Counted from the first letter of the stretch, positions 1-7,496 are shown. The stretch is DNA of 14,837 nt from JAYRGC01 sp041908065 (GCA_041908065.1 JAYRGC010000060.1:1-14837); one strand, 5' to 3'. Notes: a model not told the origin generated them from the letters alone. Translations and numbers: made by a program.

Positions 1-100
1 CAACGGCTCTGGATTGCTTCGCCGCCCGACAGCGTTAACGCTGTCCAAACCAAAGGGGGCGGCTCGCAGACAGCCTTTGGCTGTAACCTCGCATGACGGC
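1..100. repeat. Composite palindromic repeat, copy R1 (left-truncated by window edge)
   Basis: This is a nested-palindrome element shared with 6702-6826 and 12661-12817. Visible modules are ctggattgcttcgccgcc at 9-26, the perfect 18-base palindrome gacagcgttaacgctgtc at 28-45, ggcggctcgca at 58-68 and the small hairpin acagcctttggctgt at 70-84. The left half of the element lies outside the window. No coding sequence is convincing here. It sits beyond the 3' end of the UPF0114 gene. Confidence 0.8.
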
Positions 101-133
101 CTTGCTTGCCGATGCAGGCGGCTACAAAATTAC

Positions 134-155
134 CCGCCCGCTTTAAGAAAGAGCC
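134..155 (+). repeat. 22-base repeat-associated motif, copy 1
   Basis: This short motif has the shape CCRCCMGYTTT-N4-AAGAGCC. Here it ends in TTTAAGAAAGAGCC and is preceded by ACAAAATTAC. Related copies lie at 12850-12871 (plus), 14671-14692 and 14704-14725 (both minus). The copy at 12850 has the same upstream AAAATTA context, which argues for common descent rather than chance. Its function is unknown. On the minus strand it lies about 45 bases after the stop codon of the UPF0114 gene. Confidence 0.6.
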
Positions 156-183
156 ACTTTTTGGCCATCCCTCGGAGCGCGTT

Positions 184-201
184 CAGAAAGCCGCTGCGGC
201 T
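184..201 (-). terminator. Possible intrinsic terminator after the UPF0114 gene
   Basis: Read on the minus strand, AGCCG-CAG-CGGCT forms a short GC-rich hairpin that starts within the TAG stop codon and is followed by TTTCT. The stem is only about five pairs and the T-run is short, so this is a tentative call. Confidence 0.3.
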
Positions 202-769
202 AGCTGATCTCGTTCTTGGTTCCGGAAATCTTGTCCATGGCCGCCAAAAGCACGCCGGACAAAACGAACGCCATATGTATGGCGATCATGTAGGTCATTT
301 CCGTGGTGTCGTACCGCTCGACGTTCATAAACACCTTGAGCAAATGGATGCCGGATATGGCGACGATGGAGGCCACCAGTTTTAGTTTTATCGCCCCGAA
401 GCCGACCTTTCCCATCCATTGCAGGCGTTCCTTGGATTCTCCGGTATGAATGCGGGAGACGAAGTTTTCATAGCTGGAAAAGGCCACCATGATCACCAGA
501 TTGGCCAAAAGAACCATGTCGACGAGGTTAAGGACTATCACGATCAATTCTGCGGGCTTTAGATCAAGCGTCTGCGGAACCGCGTGTACAAGCTCCTGCC
601 AGAACTTGACCGCGATCATTGCCAGAACCACGATGAATCCAAGATAGCACGGCAAGGTTATCCAGCGGCTGGAGAAAAACAGCCTTTCCAACAAGCGTTC
701 GGATTTTTTCAGAGTGCCGACATCGACAATGCCGTTGTCGGCGTTTTCTCCAGTTCCGGCCTTTGCCAT
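200..769 (-). CDS. UPF0114 (YqhA-like) inner membrane protein
   Basis: This 189-residue protein matches the UPF0114/YqhA family in length and pattern. It has a short charged N-terminus followed by four hydrophobic segments at about 36-57, 74-98, 122-146 and 158-178. The family-typical stretch NLVDMVLLANLVIMV is at about 81-95, followed by SYENFVSRI. The family is widespread in proteobacteria, is predicted to sit in the inner membrane, and has no established biochemical role that I can name. The ATG at 769 is preceded by a GGGGGA Shine-Dalgarno-like stretch. The gene begins 30 bases after the fabH stop on the same strand, so it is probably cotranscribed with rpmF-plsX-fabH. In many alphaproteobacteria I would expect ihfA at this position. 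Family assignment is confident; function is unknown. Confidence 0.88.
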   Translation of the reverse strand: MAKAGTGENADNGIVDVGTLKKSERLLERLFFSSRWITLPCYLGFIVVLAMIAVKFWQELVHAVPQTLDLKPAELIVIVLNLVDMVLLANLVIMVAFSSYENFVSRIHTGESKERLQWMGKVGFGAIKLKLVASIVAISGIHLLKVFMNVERYDTTEMTYMIAIHMAFVLSGVLLAAMDKISGTKNEIS

Positions 770-799
770 AGTTCGTCCCCCTGATATAGGAAAAATGCC

Positions 800-1777
800 C
801 TAAAATCTCACCATCGCCGCGCCCCAAGTGAAACCGCCGCCCATCGCCTCCAGCAACAAAAGCTGGCCGCGCTTGATGCGTCCGTCGGCCTTCGCCGCCG
901 CCAAGGCCAAAGGTATCGACGCGGCGGAGGTGTTGGCGTGCCTGTCCACCGTTAAAACCACCCGTTCGGACGGCATTTGCAGTTTCTTGGCGGTGCTTTC
1001 GATTATTCTCTGGTTGGCCTGATGCGGAACCAGCCAGTCTATGTCCTTGGGCTGCAATCCGTTCGCTCCAAGGGCTTCGTCGACCACCTCCGACAGGCGT
1101 TGCACGGCGTGGCGGAACACCTCTTGCCCTTCCATGCGTACGCGCCCCAAAGTGCCGGTGCTGCCTGGGCCGCCGTCGGTGCAAAGCAGATCGAAATGCC
1201 GCCCGTCGCAGTGTAGATGCGTCGAAAGCACTCCCCGATCCGACGTATCGCCCTTGCCTTCGGCGGCCTGCAACACGACCGCGCCCGCCCCGTCGCCGAA
1301 CAGCACGCAGGTCGAGCGATCGCCCCAGTCCAAAAGGCGGGTCAAAGACTCGGCCCCGATAACGATGATGGTTTTAGCCTGTCCGGCCTTGATGAAATTA
1401 TCGGCGATGGACAGCCCGTAGATAAATCCAGAACACACGGCCTGCACGTCGAAGGCGAAGCCGCGTTCCATCCCCAATTTGGCCTGCGCCCGCGCCGCCG
1501 TGGCCGGAAACACGCGGTCTGGCGTGGTAGTGGCGATTATTATCGCGTCGACGTCGGAGATCTCCACTCCGGCGTCCTTCATGGCCGCCCGCGCCGCCGC
1601 CACAGCCAGATCCGAGGTGCATTCCCCTTCGGCGGCCATATGGCGGGCGCGAATGCCGGTGCGTTGGACGATCCATTCGTCCGAGGTGTCCACGCCGCGC
1701 CGCACCAGCTCGTCGTTCGACACTACCATTTCCGGCAAATAGCTGCCGCAACCGGTTATTACAGATCTGACAGGCAT
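800..1777 (-). CDS. fabH: Beta-ketoacyl-ACP synthase III (FabH)
   Basis: FabH condenses acetyl-CoA with malonyl-ACP in the cytoplasm to give acetoacetyl-ACP, the first committed condensation of type II fatty acid synthesis. The 325-residue length is typical. The thiolase-fold catalytic triad is complete: Cys115 in VQAVCSGFIYG, His252 in LVPHQANQRI and Asn282 in RHANTSAASIP. The N-terminal ITGCGSYLPE and the DEWIVQRTGI segment (33-42) are family hallmarks, and the C-terminus has the usual GGGFTWGAA. The ATG shares its A with the TAA stop of plsX (TAATG), so translation is likely coupled to plsX. Together with plsX and rpmF it forms the conserved lipid-initiation cluster. Nothing indicates loss of function. 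Confidence 0.97.
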   Translation of the reverse strand: MPVRSVITGCGSYLPEMVVSNDELVRRGVDTSDEWIVQRTGIRARHMAAEGECTSDLAVAAARAAMKDAGVEISDVDAIIIATTTPDRVFPATAARAQAKLGMERGFAFDVQAVCSGFIYGLSIADNFIKAGQAKTIIVIGAESLTRLLDWGDRSTCVLFGDGAGAVVLQAAEGKGDTSDRGVLSTHLHCDGRHFDLLCTDGGPGSTGTLGRVRMEGQEVFRHAVQRLSEVVDEALGANGLQPKDIDWLVPHQANQRIIESTAKKLQMPSERVVLTVDRHANTSAASIPLALAAAKADGRIKRGQLLLLEAMGGGFTWGAAMVRF

Positions 1778-2877
1778 TATTTTTGTCCCGTTTCTTTATC
1801 GTCGCAGCAAACCGAGGGAGCCGCCGTTATGGCCAACCTGCAATCGCCGTCCGCATCTTCTGCGCCATAGTGGACGGCCAGCTCCTCAAGAATGCGCTGG
1901 CTGAATCTTTTGTCTATCAAGTCATACGCCACGCCGACGGCGTTGGCAAAACCCTCGGCGTCCGTGCCGCCGTGGCTTTTCACGCACAATCCCTGAAGAC
2001 CTAAGAACATCGCCCCGTTATAGCGGCGCGGATCGGCGCGGGCTTTGAGGCGGCGCAACGCCCCCCGCGCCAGAAAATATCCCAGCTTGGCCGGAAGCGA
2101 CGAGGCGAACGATTGCCGCAGGAAATGCGCCATCAGGCGCGCCGTCCCTTCAGCCGTTTTCAGGGCTATGTTGCCGCTAAAGCCGTCGGTTACCACCACA
2201 TCCACGGTTCCGGCGGTTATGTCGTCGCCCTCTATAAAGCCCTTGAACTTGCCCGGGATCCGGCGTTCGCGGAGAATGGAAGCGGCGGCGCGCAATTCGT
2301 CGTGCCCCTTCATTTCCTCCGCGCCTATGTTCAAAAGCCCTATCGAAGGCTCGGTTATGCCAAGCACAGTGCGGCAGAATATCGAACCCATCATGGCGAA
2401 TTGAACCAGATTTTCGGCGTCGCACTCGACGTTAGCCCCCATGTCCAGCATCACGCATTCGCCGGTTCGCGTCGGAAAAAGGCTGGCAATAGCAGGACGG
2501 TCTATGCCGGGCATGGTCTTGAAAACCATCTTGGCCATAGCCATCAACGCGCCGGTGTTGCCCGCCGACACGACGCTGGCGGCTTCGCCCGCCGCGACGG
2601 CGTTTATCGCCATCCTCATGCTGGAATTGCGGCCCTGCCGCAGGGCTATCGACGGCTTGGCGTCGCCGCTTATGACGTCGGGGGAATGGCGAACCTCGCT
2701 GCATCCCGCCAATATCGGCTTGCGATCCAGCAACGCTTTGACGCGGCTTTCGTCGCCGTAAAACATGAAATAGACGGAGGGATAACGCTCACGGGCAAGG
2801 GCGGCGCCGTCCACCACCACCTCGGGAGCGGCGTCGCCGCCCATCGCATCCAGAGCGATTACGGCGCGATCTGCCAT
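1777..2877 (-). CDS. plsX: Phosphate acyltransferase PlsX
   Basis: PlsX converts acyl-ACP and phosphate to acyl-phosphate, the donor used by PlsY to acylate glycerol-3-phosphate at the start of phospholipid synthesis. It is a cytoplasmic, peripherally membrane-associated enzyme. The 366-residue product carries the expected landmarks in order: IALDAMGGD near the N-terminus, VSAGNTGALMA, LDMGANVEC, LNIGAEEMKG, VVTDGFSGNIALK and VKSHGGTD near the C-terminus. It is slightly longer than the usual 330-350 residues because of a polar tail ending in CCDDKETGQK. The Shine-Dalgarno is weak (GGGG about 9 bases before ATG 2877). It lies 195 bases downstream of rpmF and overlaps fabH by one base. I saw no clear promoter in the rpmF-plsX gap, so readthrough from rpmF is plausible. 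Confidence 0.97.
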   Translation of the reverse strand: MADRAVIALDAMGGDAAPEVVVDGAALARERYPSVYFMFYGDESRVKALLDRKPILAGCSEVRHSPDVISGDAKPSIALRQGRNSSMRMAINAVAAGEAASVVSAGNTGALMAMAKMVFKTMPGIDRPAIASLFPTRTGECVMLDMGANVECDAENLVQFAMMGSIFCRTVLGITEPSIGLLNIGAEEMKGHDELRAAASILRERRIPGKFKGFIEGDDITAGTVDVVVTDGFSGNIALKTAEGTARLMAHFLRQSFASSLPAKLGYFLARGALRRLKARADPRRYNGAMFLGLQGLCVKSHGGTDAEGFANAVGVAYDLIDKRFSQRILEELAVHYGAEDADGDCRLAITAAPSVCCDDKETGQK

Positions 2878-3072
2878 GATTTAAGCCCCGGAAGCCTGTT
2901 CATAATCTCGGTTCTTTCTAAGAAACAGTTGGATATCGAAAGTTTCACGCGAGACGCGCGGCAAGTTGGCGTCGCGCTCCCTCAAATGCCTTTATAGACG
3001 TTTCGGGGCAATCGCGACACCGAACAAGACAACTTAACCAACAGAACTAGAATTCCGGCGTTGACGCCGATT

Positions 3073-3264
3073 TCAGACAGACGACTTGCTCTTTTTTCTT
3101 TCCACCCTGCGGCCATCGTAATAACCGCAAGCCTTGCACACGTTATGGGGACGTCTCGGCTCGCCGCAGTTGGGGCACTCCACCACTCCGGTGGGCTTCA
3201 AGGCATGATGGGAACGCCGCATATTGCGGACTGATTTCGAGGTTTTTCTTTTAGGTACGGCCAT
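3073..3264 (-). CDS. rpmF: 50S ribosomal protein L32
   Basis: This is a 63-residue basic protein beginning MAVPKRKTSKSVRNMRRSHH, which is diagnostic of bacterial L32. It is a structural component of the large ribosomal subunit. It retains the zinc-ribbon cysteines Cys30, Cys33, Cys43 and Cys46 (CPNCG...CKACG), so it is the zinc-binding (C+) form rather than a cysteine-free paralogue. The start is fixed by conservation; the Shine-Dalgarno upstream is poor (AGAG). It lies between nagA upstream and plsX downstream on the same strand. Linkage of rpmF to plsX-fabH is common in bacteria. The yceD/DUF177 gene often found upstream of rpmF is not here; nagA occupies that place. Confidence 0.97.
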   Translation of the reverse strand: MAVPKRKTSKSVRNMRRSHHALKPTGVVECPNCGEPRRPHNVCKACGYYDGRRVERKKSKSSV

Positions 3265-3390
3265 GGCTAATACTCTGCATTATAACAAGCCGCGCGCCCC
3301 CTTTGGCCGCGCGAAGGGGTATTTCATAGGCTAAAATCGCCAAAAAGCAAGCGGAAATTGCCGAAAACTACATAAGAAGCGGAAAAACCG

Positions 3391-4530
3391 TTAAATCTCC
3401 AGCCTGAACGCTCGCAGGGTTTTGGCGTTAATCCCTATTACGTCGGCGGGATAGTTGGGTAAAAGCTTCCCCAACCTTTTGCCCAACCCTAAAAACTCCG
3501 CCGGAGCCACGGTCGCCATGCGGATCGCCACGTCCAACGGAACCTTGGCGTTTGCGACGCAATGCCGCACGCATTCTCCCAGCGTCGCCGCCGATCCTGC
3601 CAACGCGCCTTCGGGATTGACGCATCGGCCATCCTTAACCGTTATGCTCTGCCCGTAAAGCGTGAACGGCGGTTTTTCCTCGGTGGCGGCGGGCGGCATG
3701 GCGTCGCTGACCAGAACCACCTTTCCCTTTGGCTTGGCTTTTACGATCAAACGCAACGTGGCGTCGTCCAAGTGGTGACCGTCGGCGATTACGCCGCACC
3801 AGCTCGCGTCGTCGTCCAACGCCACTCCCGCCGCTCCTATATCGCGGCCATTTATTCCGCCCATCGCGTTGAACAAATGGGTAAAGCCGCTGGCTCCCGC
3901 CGCCAACGCCGCTCTTACCTGCGCGGCGGACGCGGCGGTATGGCCTAGGGCGACTATGTTTCCCTGCTTCCGCAAGGCCGCTATACCGTCAGGAGAGACC
4001 ATCTCGGGGGCTACGGTTATCATCACGATCTCGCCGTCGTTGGGGCGGTAATCGGCCATGTCCTCCGCCGTCATTGGACGCAGGAAATCGGCCTGATGCG
4101 CCCCGCGCCGCTCGCGGCTGATGTGCGGCCCTTCGATGTGCAGACCTAAGATGGCGGGACGGGTTTTCCGCGCCTCGCGGACGGCGGCCATGGCGCGGCG
4201 GGTAATGTCTGGCGCGTCGCTGATGCAGGTGGGAAGCAGCCGCGTCGTTCCCCAAGCCGCATGGGCTTCGGCAATTTTGATGACGGAGGCGGCATCGGCG
4301 GACGAGTTCAGCAAAACCCCGCCGCCGCCGTTTACTTGGCAGTCGATGAAACCGGCGCACAGGATGGAATCCTCGACCCTGACGGTCTTCATTCCCGCAG
4401 GAACTCCGGAATTCCTGATTATGTCGCGCACGCAGCCTTGCGCCACCACCAACGAATGCCCTTCGACGAACTCCTCGCCGGTGAATATGGCTTCGGCGGT
4501 TAAGGCGAGCATCGGATATTTCGCGTTCAT
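3391..4530 (-). CDS. nagA: N-acetylglucosamine-6-phosphate deacetylase (NagA)
   Basis: NagA removes the acetyl group from GlcNAc-6-phosphate to give glucosamine-6-phosphate in the cytoplasm, feeding recycled amino sugars back into cell-wall synthesis or glycolysis. The 379-residue protein is of normal size. Amidohydrolase signatures are intact: GFIDCQVNGGGG at 60-71, metal-ligand Glu133 in HIEGPHIS, His197 in LGHTAA, His218 in FTHLFNAMGG, His252-His253 in DGHH and catalytic Asp276 in LVSDAMPPA. I chose ATG 4530 because the preceding GGGAAAG resembles a ribosome site. A longer in-frame reading to 4902 would run across the divergent promoter and into the opposite-strand gene. No nagB, nagK, transporter or NagC-like regulator is adjacent, so it may act as a stand-alone recycling enzyme. 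Confidence 0.94.
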   Translation of the reverse strand: MNAKYPMLALTAEAIFTGEEFVEGHSLVVAQGCVRDIIRNSGVPAGMKTVRVEDSILCAGFIDCQVNGGGGVLLNSSADAASVIKIAEAHAAWGTTRLLPTCISDAPDITRRAMAAVREARKTRPAILGLHIEGPHISRERRGAHQADFLRPMTAEDMADYRPNDGEIVMITVAPEMVSPDGIAALRKQGNIVALGHTAASAAQVRAALAAGASGFTHLFNAMGGINGRDIGAAGVALDDDASWCGVIADGHHLDDATLRLIVKAKPKGKVVLVSDAMPPAATEEKPPFTLYGQSITVKDGRCVNPEGALAGSAATLGECVRHCVANAKVPLDVAIRMATVAPAEFLGLGKRLGKLLPNYPADVIGINAKTLRAFRLEI

Positions 4531-4555
4531 TCGCTTTCCCTTTTTCTTGCGCCGG

Positions 4556-4585
4556 TTGGCACTCCGTTCTAAGACCATATATACT
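4556..4585 (+). promoter_or_regulatory. Predicted sigma70-type promoter for yfgM-bamB
   Basis: A -35 box TTGGCA (4556-4561), an 18-base spacer and a -10 box TATACT (4580-4585; an overlapping TATATA gives a 16-base spacer) lie in the 96-base gap between divergent nagA and the yfgM-like gene. A start near 4592 would give a leader of about 35 bases. The AT-rich core could also serve nagA on the other strand, but that side is less convincing. Confidence 0.5.
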
Positions 4586-4626
4586 GTCCGACGCCATGCA
4601 AGACCACCCCAACGGAAGGTATAATT

Positions 4627-5289
4627 ATGAACGATAACGGTTTGTTCAGGGAAATAGAGGAAGACATCCAACGCCAGCGTTTCGAGGCGTTGTGGAAGAA
4701 ATACGGCTTGACCGTCGTCAGCGCGGCCATAGCCATAGTTTTGGCCACCGCCGCCGTCACGGCTTGGAAAAACCATCGCTCCGACGTTCGCAGGGAAGCC
4801 ACCAGCGGCCTCGTCGAGCTTGCTTACAGCGGCGAGAAGGACATCAACAAGCGTTTGGAGGCGATGGAGGGATTCGCGGCGGCGCACGGTTCCACCAACC
4901 AAGCCGCTTTGGCGCGTTTGAAGGCGGCGTCTCTGGCCGCGGCGAAGGGCGAAACGGCTAAGGCGGGAGAGATTTACGGATCGGTAGCGGAAGACAATGA
5001 CGCCGCCGCCGATTTGCGCCAGTTGGCGGCGTTGCTAGCTGTCAACGTCCGTTTGGACGACGGCGACGCGACCGAGTTGCGCGCCAAGCTCGAACCCTTG
5101 ATGAAGCCCGATGGGATATGGCGTTTGTCCGCCACCGAAATGGCGGCGCATCTGGCCTTGAGATCCGGCGACAAGGCCGAAGCCAAGCGGCTCTTCGCGA
5201 TTTTGGAACATGATAACGGCGAAGATTCTTCCCCGGCCATGTCGCGCCGCGCCGCCGATATGCTAAGGTGGCTGAACAACGGAGAATAA
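4627..5289 (+). CDS. YfgM-like membrane-anchored TPR protein
   Basis: This 220-residue protein has a short charged cytoplasmic N-terminus (FREIEEDIQRQRFEALWKKY), one transmembrane helix at about 27-46 and a helical, TPR-like remainder rich in Ala, Lys and Glu. This is the architecture of the YfgM/TPR_21 family, described in Escherichia coli as an ancillary SecYEG subunit that links the translocon to periplasmic chaperones. The alphaproteobacterial function is inferred from family and position only. It is preceded by AAGGT and ends five bases before the bamB start, so the two form one transcription unit. YfgM next to BamB is a conserved arrangement in proteobacteria. Sequence identity to the E. 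coli protein is probably low; the call rests on topology, size and context. Confidence 0.8.
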   Translation: MNDNGLFREIEEDIQRQRFEALWKKYGLTVVSAAIAIVLATAAVTAWKNHRSDVRREATSGLVELAYSGEKDINKRLEAMEGFAAAHGSTNQAALARLKAASLAAAKGETAKAGEIYGSVAEDNDAAADLRQLAALLAVNVRLDDGDATELRAKLEPLMKPDGIWRLSATEMAAHLALRSGDKAEAKRLFAILEHDNGEDSSPAMSRRAADMLRWLNNGE

Positions 5290-5294
5290 TCCCC

Positions 5295-6653
5295 ATGAAA
5301 TCGTCGTCGTCGCGTCTGGCAAAATCTTGCGGTTTGGCTTTGGCTGCGGCCGGAATCGTCCTGTCTTTGTCCGGTTGCGATTCGATATTCGGCGGCGGAA
5401 AAAAGGGCGCGGTCGTGAGCGACGGCGAACGCATCCCTGTCATAGGCAACAAAACCCGCAAGATAGAAAAAGACCCGGGCGTGGAGGATTTTTCTCCGGC
5501 GTTGCCGGAGGAATTGACGGGATCGGAATGGCCGCAGGAAGGCGGCAGCCCGACCCACGTTTCCCTTAACCCCGAGCTTGCCCCCGTGCCGGAAAAGGCG
5601 TGGAAATCCGACATCGGCAGCGGTTCGGGCGGCGGGTACAAGCTGTTGGCGCGTCCGATAGTAGCGGGCGGCAAAGTGTTCACCATGGACGCTCGCGGCG
5701 AGGTTCGGGCTTTCTCGGATTCCGACGGAAGCCTGTTGTGGAAAAGAAAGACCAACCCCGAGAAAAGCGACGGCGACACCAACGGCGGCGGCATCGGATA
5801 CGGCGACGGCAAGATATTCGCCACCACCGGCTTCGGCGAGGTTTTGGCCTTGCGGCCTGAAGATGGCAGCGTTATTTGGCGCAAAACCATCGGCAAGCCG
5901 CTGCGCGCCGCTCCGTCTATCTCCGACGGGCGGGTGTTCGCGGTCACCATCGACAACGAAACCCACGCCTTGTCGGTGGAAAAGGGGGAAATGCTGTGGA
6001 AGCATAACGGCATTTCCGAAAGCGCGGCGTTGATGGGGGCGGCAAGTCCGGCCATAGGCGGCGACAGCGTGATCGTCGCCTACAGCTCGGGCGAGATGTT
6101 CAGCCTGCGCTCGCAAAACGGACGCATGGCGTGGACCGAAGTGTTGGCGGTTCCAACCCACGTCGGAGCCTTGCCCGCTATAGCCGACATCAGGGGATTG
6201 CCGGTCATAGACGGCGGATTGGCCTTTGCCGTCAGCCACAGCGGACGCATGGCGGCGGTGGATATGCGAACCGGAGGCCGCGCTTGGGAAAACGAAATAG
6301 GGGGAACCAACACTCCTGCGGTGGCGGGCGACGCCGTTTTCGTGCTTAGCAACGACAACGAGCTGGCGGCCTTGGTCAAGGAAAGCGGTCGCGTGTCGTG
6401 GGTCAAGCAGCTGCAACGCTTCAAAGACGTTTCCAACAAGGATTCCGAACGCGTGTTCTGGAACGGTCCGGTTTTGGCGGGCGGAAGGTTATGGATGGTA
6501 AGCTCGCTGGGGCGTTTAATTGCTGTCAGCGTCAACGACGGCAGCCCACTTTACGATCAGGAAATCGAACTGCCGTTTTTCATGCCTCCGGTGGTGGCCG
6601 GACGCGCCATGTATCTGGTCAGCGACGATGGTCAGATTATAGCGATGAAATAG
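5295..6653 (+). CDS. bamB: Outer membrane assembly lipoprotein BamB (PQQ-like beta-propeller)
   Basis: BamB is the beta-propeller lipoprotein of the BAM complex, which folds beta-barrel proteins into the outer membrane. The 452-residue product starts with a lipoprotein signal peptide ending in the lipobox LSGC, with Cys28 as the acylation site. Repeated PQQ-type blades follow, seen as recurring G-x-V-x-A-x-x-x-x-x-G-x-x-x-W patterns, for example GEVRAFSDSDGSLLWK (135-150), GEVLALRPEDGSVIWR (181-196), GEMFSLRSQNGRMAW (266-280) and GRMAAVDMRTGGRAW (317-331). I chose ATG 5295, which has GGAG at 5281 and gives a clean signal peptide. A GTG at 5268 would overlap the yfgM-like gene and add nine polar residues. 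Asp29 follows the lipid-modified Cys, which is unusual for an outer-membrane lipoprotein by E. coli rules. The der GTPase gene that commonly follows bamB is absent; a repeat element comes next. Confidence 0.92.
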   Translation: MKSSSSRLAKSCGLALAAAGIVLSLSGCDSIFGGGKKGAVVSDGERIPVIGNKTRKIEKDPGVEDFSPALPEELTGSEWPQEGGSPTHVSLNPELAPVPEKAWKSDIGSGSGGGYKLLARPIVAGGKVFTMDARGEVRAFSDSDGSLLWKRKTNPEKSDGDTNGGGIGYGDGKIFATTGFGEVLALRPEDGSVIWRKTIGKPLRAAPSISDGRVFAVTIDNETHALSVEKGEMLWKHNGISESAALMGAASPAIGGDSVIVAYSSGEMFSLRSQNGRMAWTEVLAVPTHVGALPAIADIRGLPVIDGGLAFAVSHSGRMAAVDMRTGGRAWENEIGGTNTPAVAGDAVFVLSNDNELAALVKESGRVSWVKQLQRFKDVSNKDSERVFWNGPVLAGGRLWMVSSLGRLIAVSVNDGSPLYDQEIELPFFMPPVVAGRAMYLVSDDGQIIAMK

Positions 6654-6701
6654 ATCTCTTGCATAACCGCCGTCATTCCGACCGTCGTTCTTGGATTTGG
6701 A

Positions 6702-6826
6702 CGTCATTGCGAGCCGCCCCTTGGCGGCGAAGCAATCCAGTGCCGTTGCTCCATGACTCTGGATTGCTTCGCCGCCCGACAGCGTTTAACGCTGTCCAAA
6801 CCGAAGGGTGGCGGCTCGTAATGACG
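6702..6826. repeat. Composite palindromic repeat, copy R2
   Basis: This is a nested inverted-repeat element. The outer arms are cgtcattgcgagccgcc (6702-6718) and ggcggctcgtaatgacg (6810-6826, one change). The inner arms are ggcggcgaagcaatccag (6723-6740) and ctggattgcttcgccgcc (6759-6776). A near-palindrome gacagcgtttaacgctgtc lies at 6778-6796. It resembles the dispersed REP/MITE-like repeats common in proteobacterial intergenic regions and has no coding capacity. It fills the gap between bamB and the ArsC-like gene, which converge here. A degenerate version of the 22-base companion motif may lie at about 6656-6672. Confidence 0.85.
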
Positions 6827-6877
6827 TTCTTTGCCGTAGACCCATCGTGACGGCCTTTGGCAAGTTTGCTCTTGGTG

Positions 6878-7369
6878 TTACACCACCATTCCGATGTTCT
6901 TTATCTGCATGAAAAGCTCGCCCGGGGTGGATGCTGCGCGTTCGCGGATAAGCGCGGTTATACGGGCGTCAAGGGTGGAAAAGCATTTGCGGAACTTCCA
7001 TTCGCGAACGTCTTCGCGTTCCGCCCCCAAGGGATCGTCGACGGTCCAATGGCATCTCACCGGATCGCCCAGCCATGCCGGACAGTTAAGGCGGGCGTCC
7101 TCGGACAACGTGATTATCACATCCACTTGCAACACGTTGGACGCGGCCAAAAATTCCCCCCATCCCTTGGAATGCAAGCCATGCGTCTTCAATCCGGCGG
7201 AATCCAACAGCCGCAAGGTCTCGGGGTGCGCGGCGGAAGCCGGTTGATAACCCGCGCTGCGGGCGATGAAGCGGTCGCTGCCCTTGCCGTTCATTATGGC
7301 CTCGGCGATCAGGCTGCGAGCGGCGTTTCCGGTGGAAAGGAATAAGACGAAAAGCGGTTTGGCTGACAT
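6878..7369 (-). CDS. ArsC/LMW-phosphatase family protein lacking catalytic cysteine (probable pseudoenzyme)
   Basis: This 163-residue protein has the low-molecular-weight phosphatase fold of thioredoxin-coupled arsenate reductases. The P-loop reads FLSTGNAARS at 10-19 where active members have CTGNSARS, so Ser12 (codon TCC) replaces the nucleophilic Cys. In the redox segment TLSEDARLNC, Ser89 (codon TCC) replaces the first resolving Cys, while Cys96, seven residues on, is kept, matching the Cys82/Cys89 spacing of Bacillus ArsC. The Asp motif HWTVDDP (107-113), SAG (38-40) and NCPAW are preserved. The frame is open and full-length, so this does not look like simple decay. Neither phosphatase nor arsenate reductase chemistry by the known route is expected; binding or regulatory roles are conceivable. 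ATG 7369 is supported by GGAGA eight bases upstream. It lies downstream of tRNA-Pro(CGG) on the same strand. Confidence 0.85.
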   Translation of the reverse strand: MSAKPLFVLFLSTGNAARSLIAEAIMNGKGSDRFIARSAGYQPASAAHPETLRLLDSAGLKTHGLHSKGWGEFLAASNVLQVDVIITLSEDARLNCPAWLGDPVRCHWTVDDPLGAEREDVREWKFRKCFSTLDARITALIRERAASTPGELFMQIKNIGMVV

Positions 7370-7496
7370 GGGGGAATCTCCGAACGGCGAATCTGTATCG
7401 GCATGTTGTTCGGAGACGAAAGCGTTGGCAATGATTCGTGTTAACCGAATAGTAACTTTTCGCCGGATTGTGTCATCCACGCTTAATGGGGGACTA

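Noticed and set aside
2113..2997. 294-residue plus-strand open frame opposite plsX
   Set aside because: It is a shadow of plsX; the composition is His/Arg/Ala-rich and no domain pattern is visible.
3279..3284. Perfect TATAAT on the minus strand just upstream of rpmF
   Set aside because: It lies only 14 bases before the start codon, leaving almost no leader, and no acceptable -35 box is found at 16-18 bases; too weak to annotate as the promoter.
4531..4902. N-terminal extension of nagA giving a 503-residue protein
   Set aside because: It would cover the divergent promoter and the start of the yfgM-like gene on the other strand. ATG 4530 matches the family N-terminus and has its own ribosome site.
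4974..6416. 480-residue minus-strand open frame opposite yfgM-bamB
   Set aside because: It is a shadow of bamB and the yfgM-like gene with no ribosome site or family motif.
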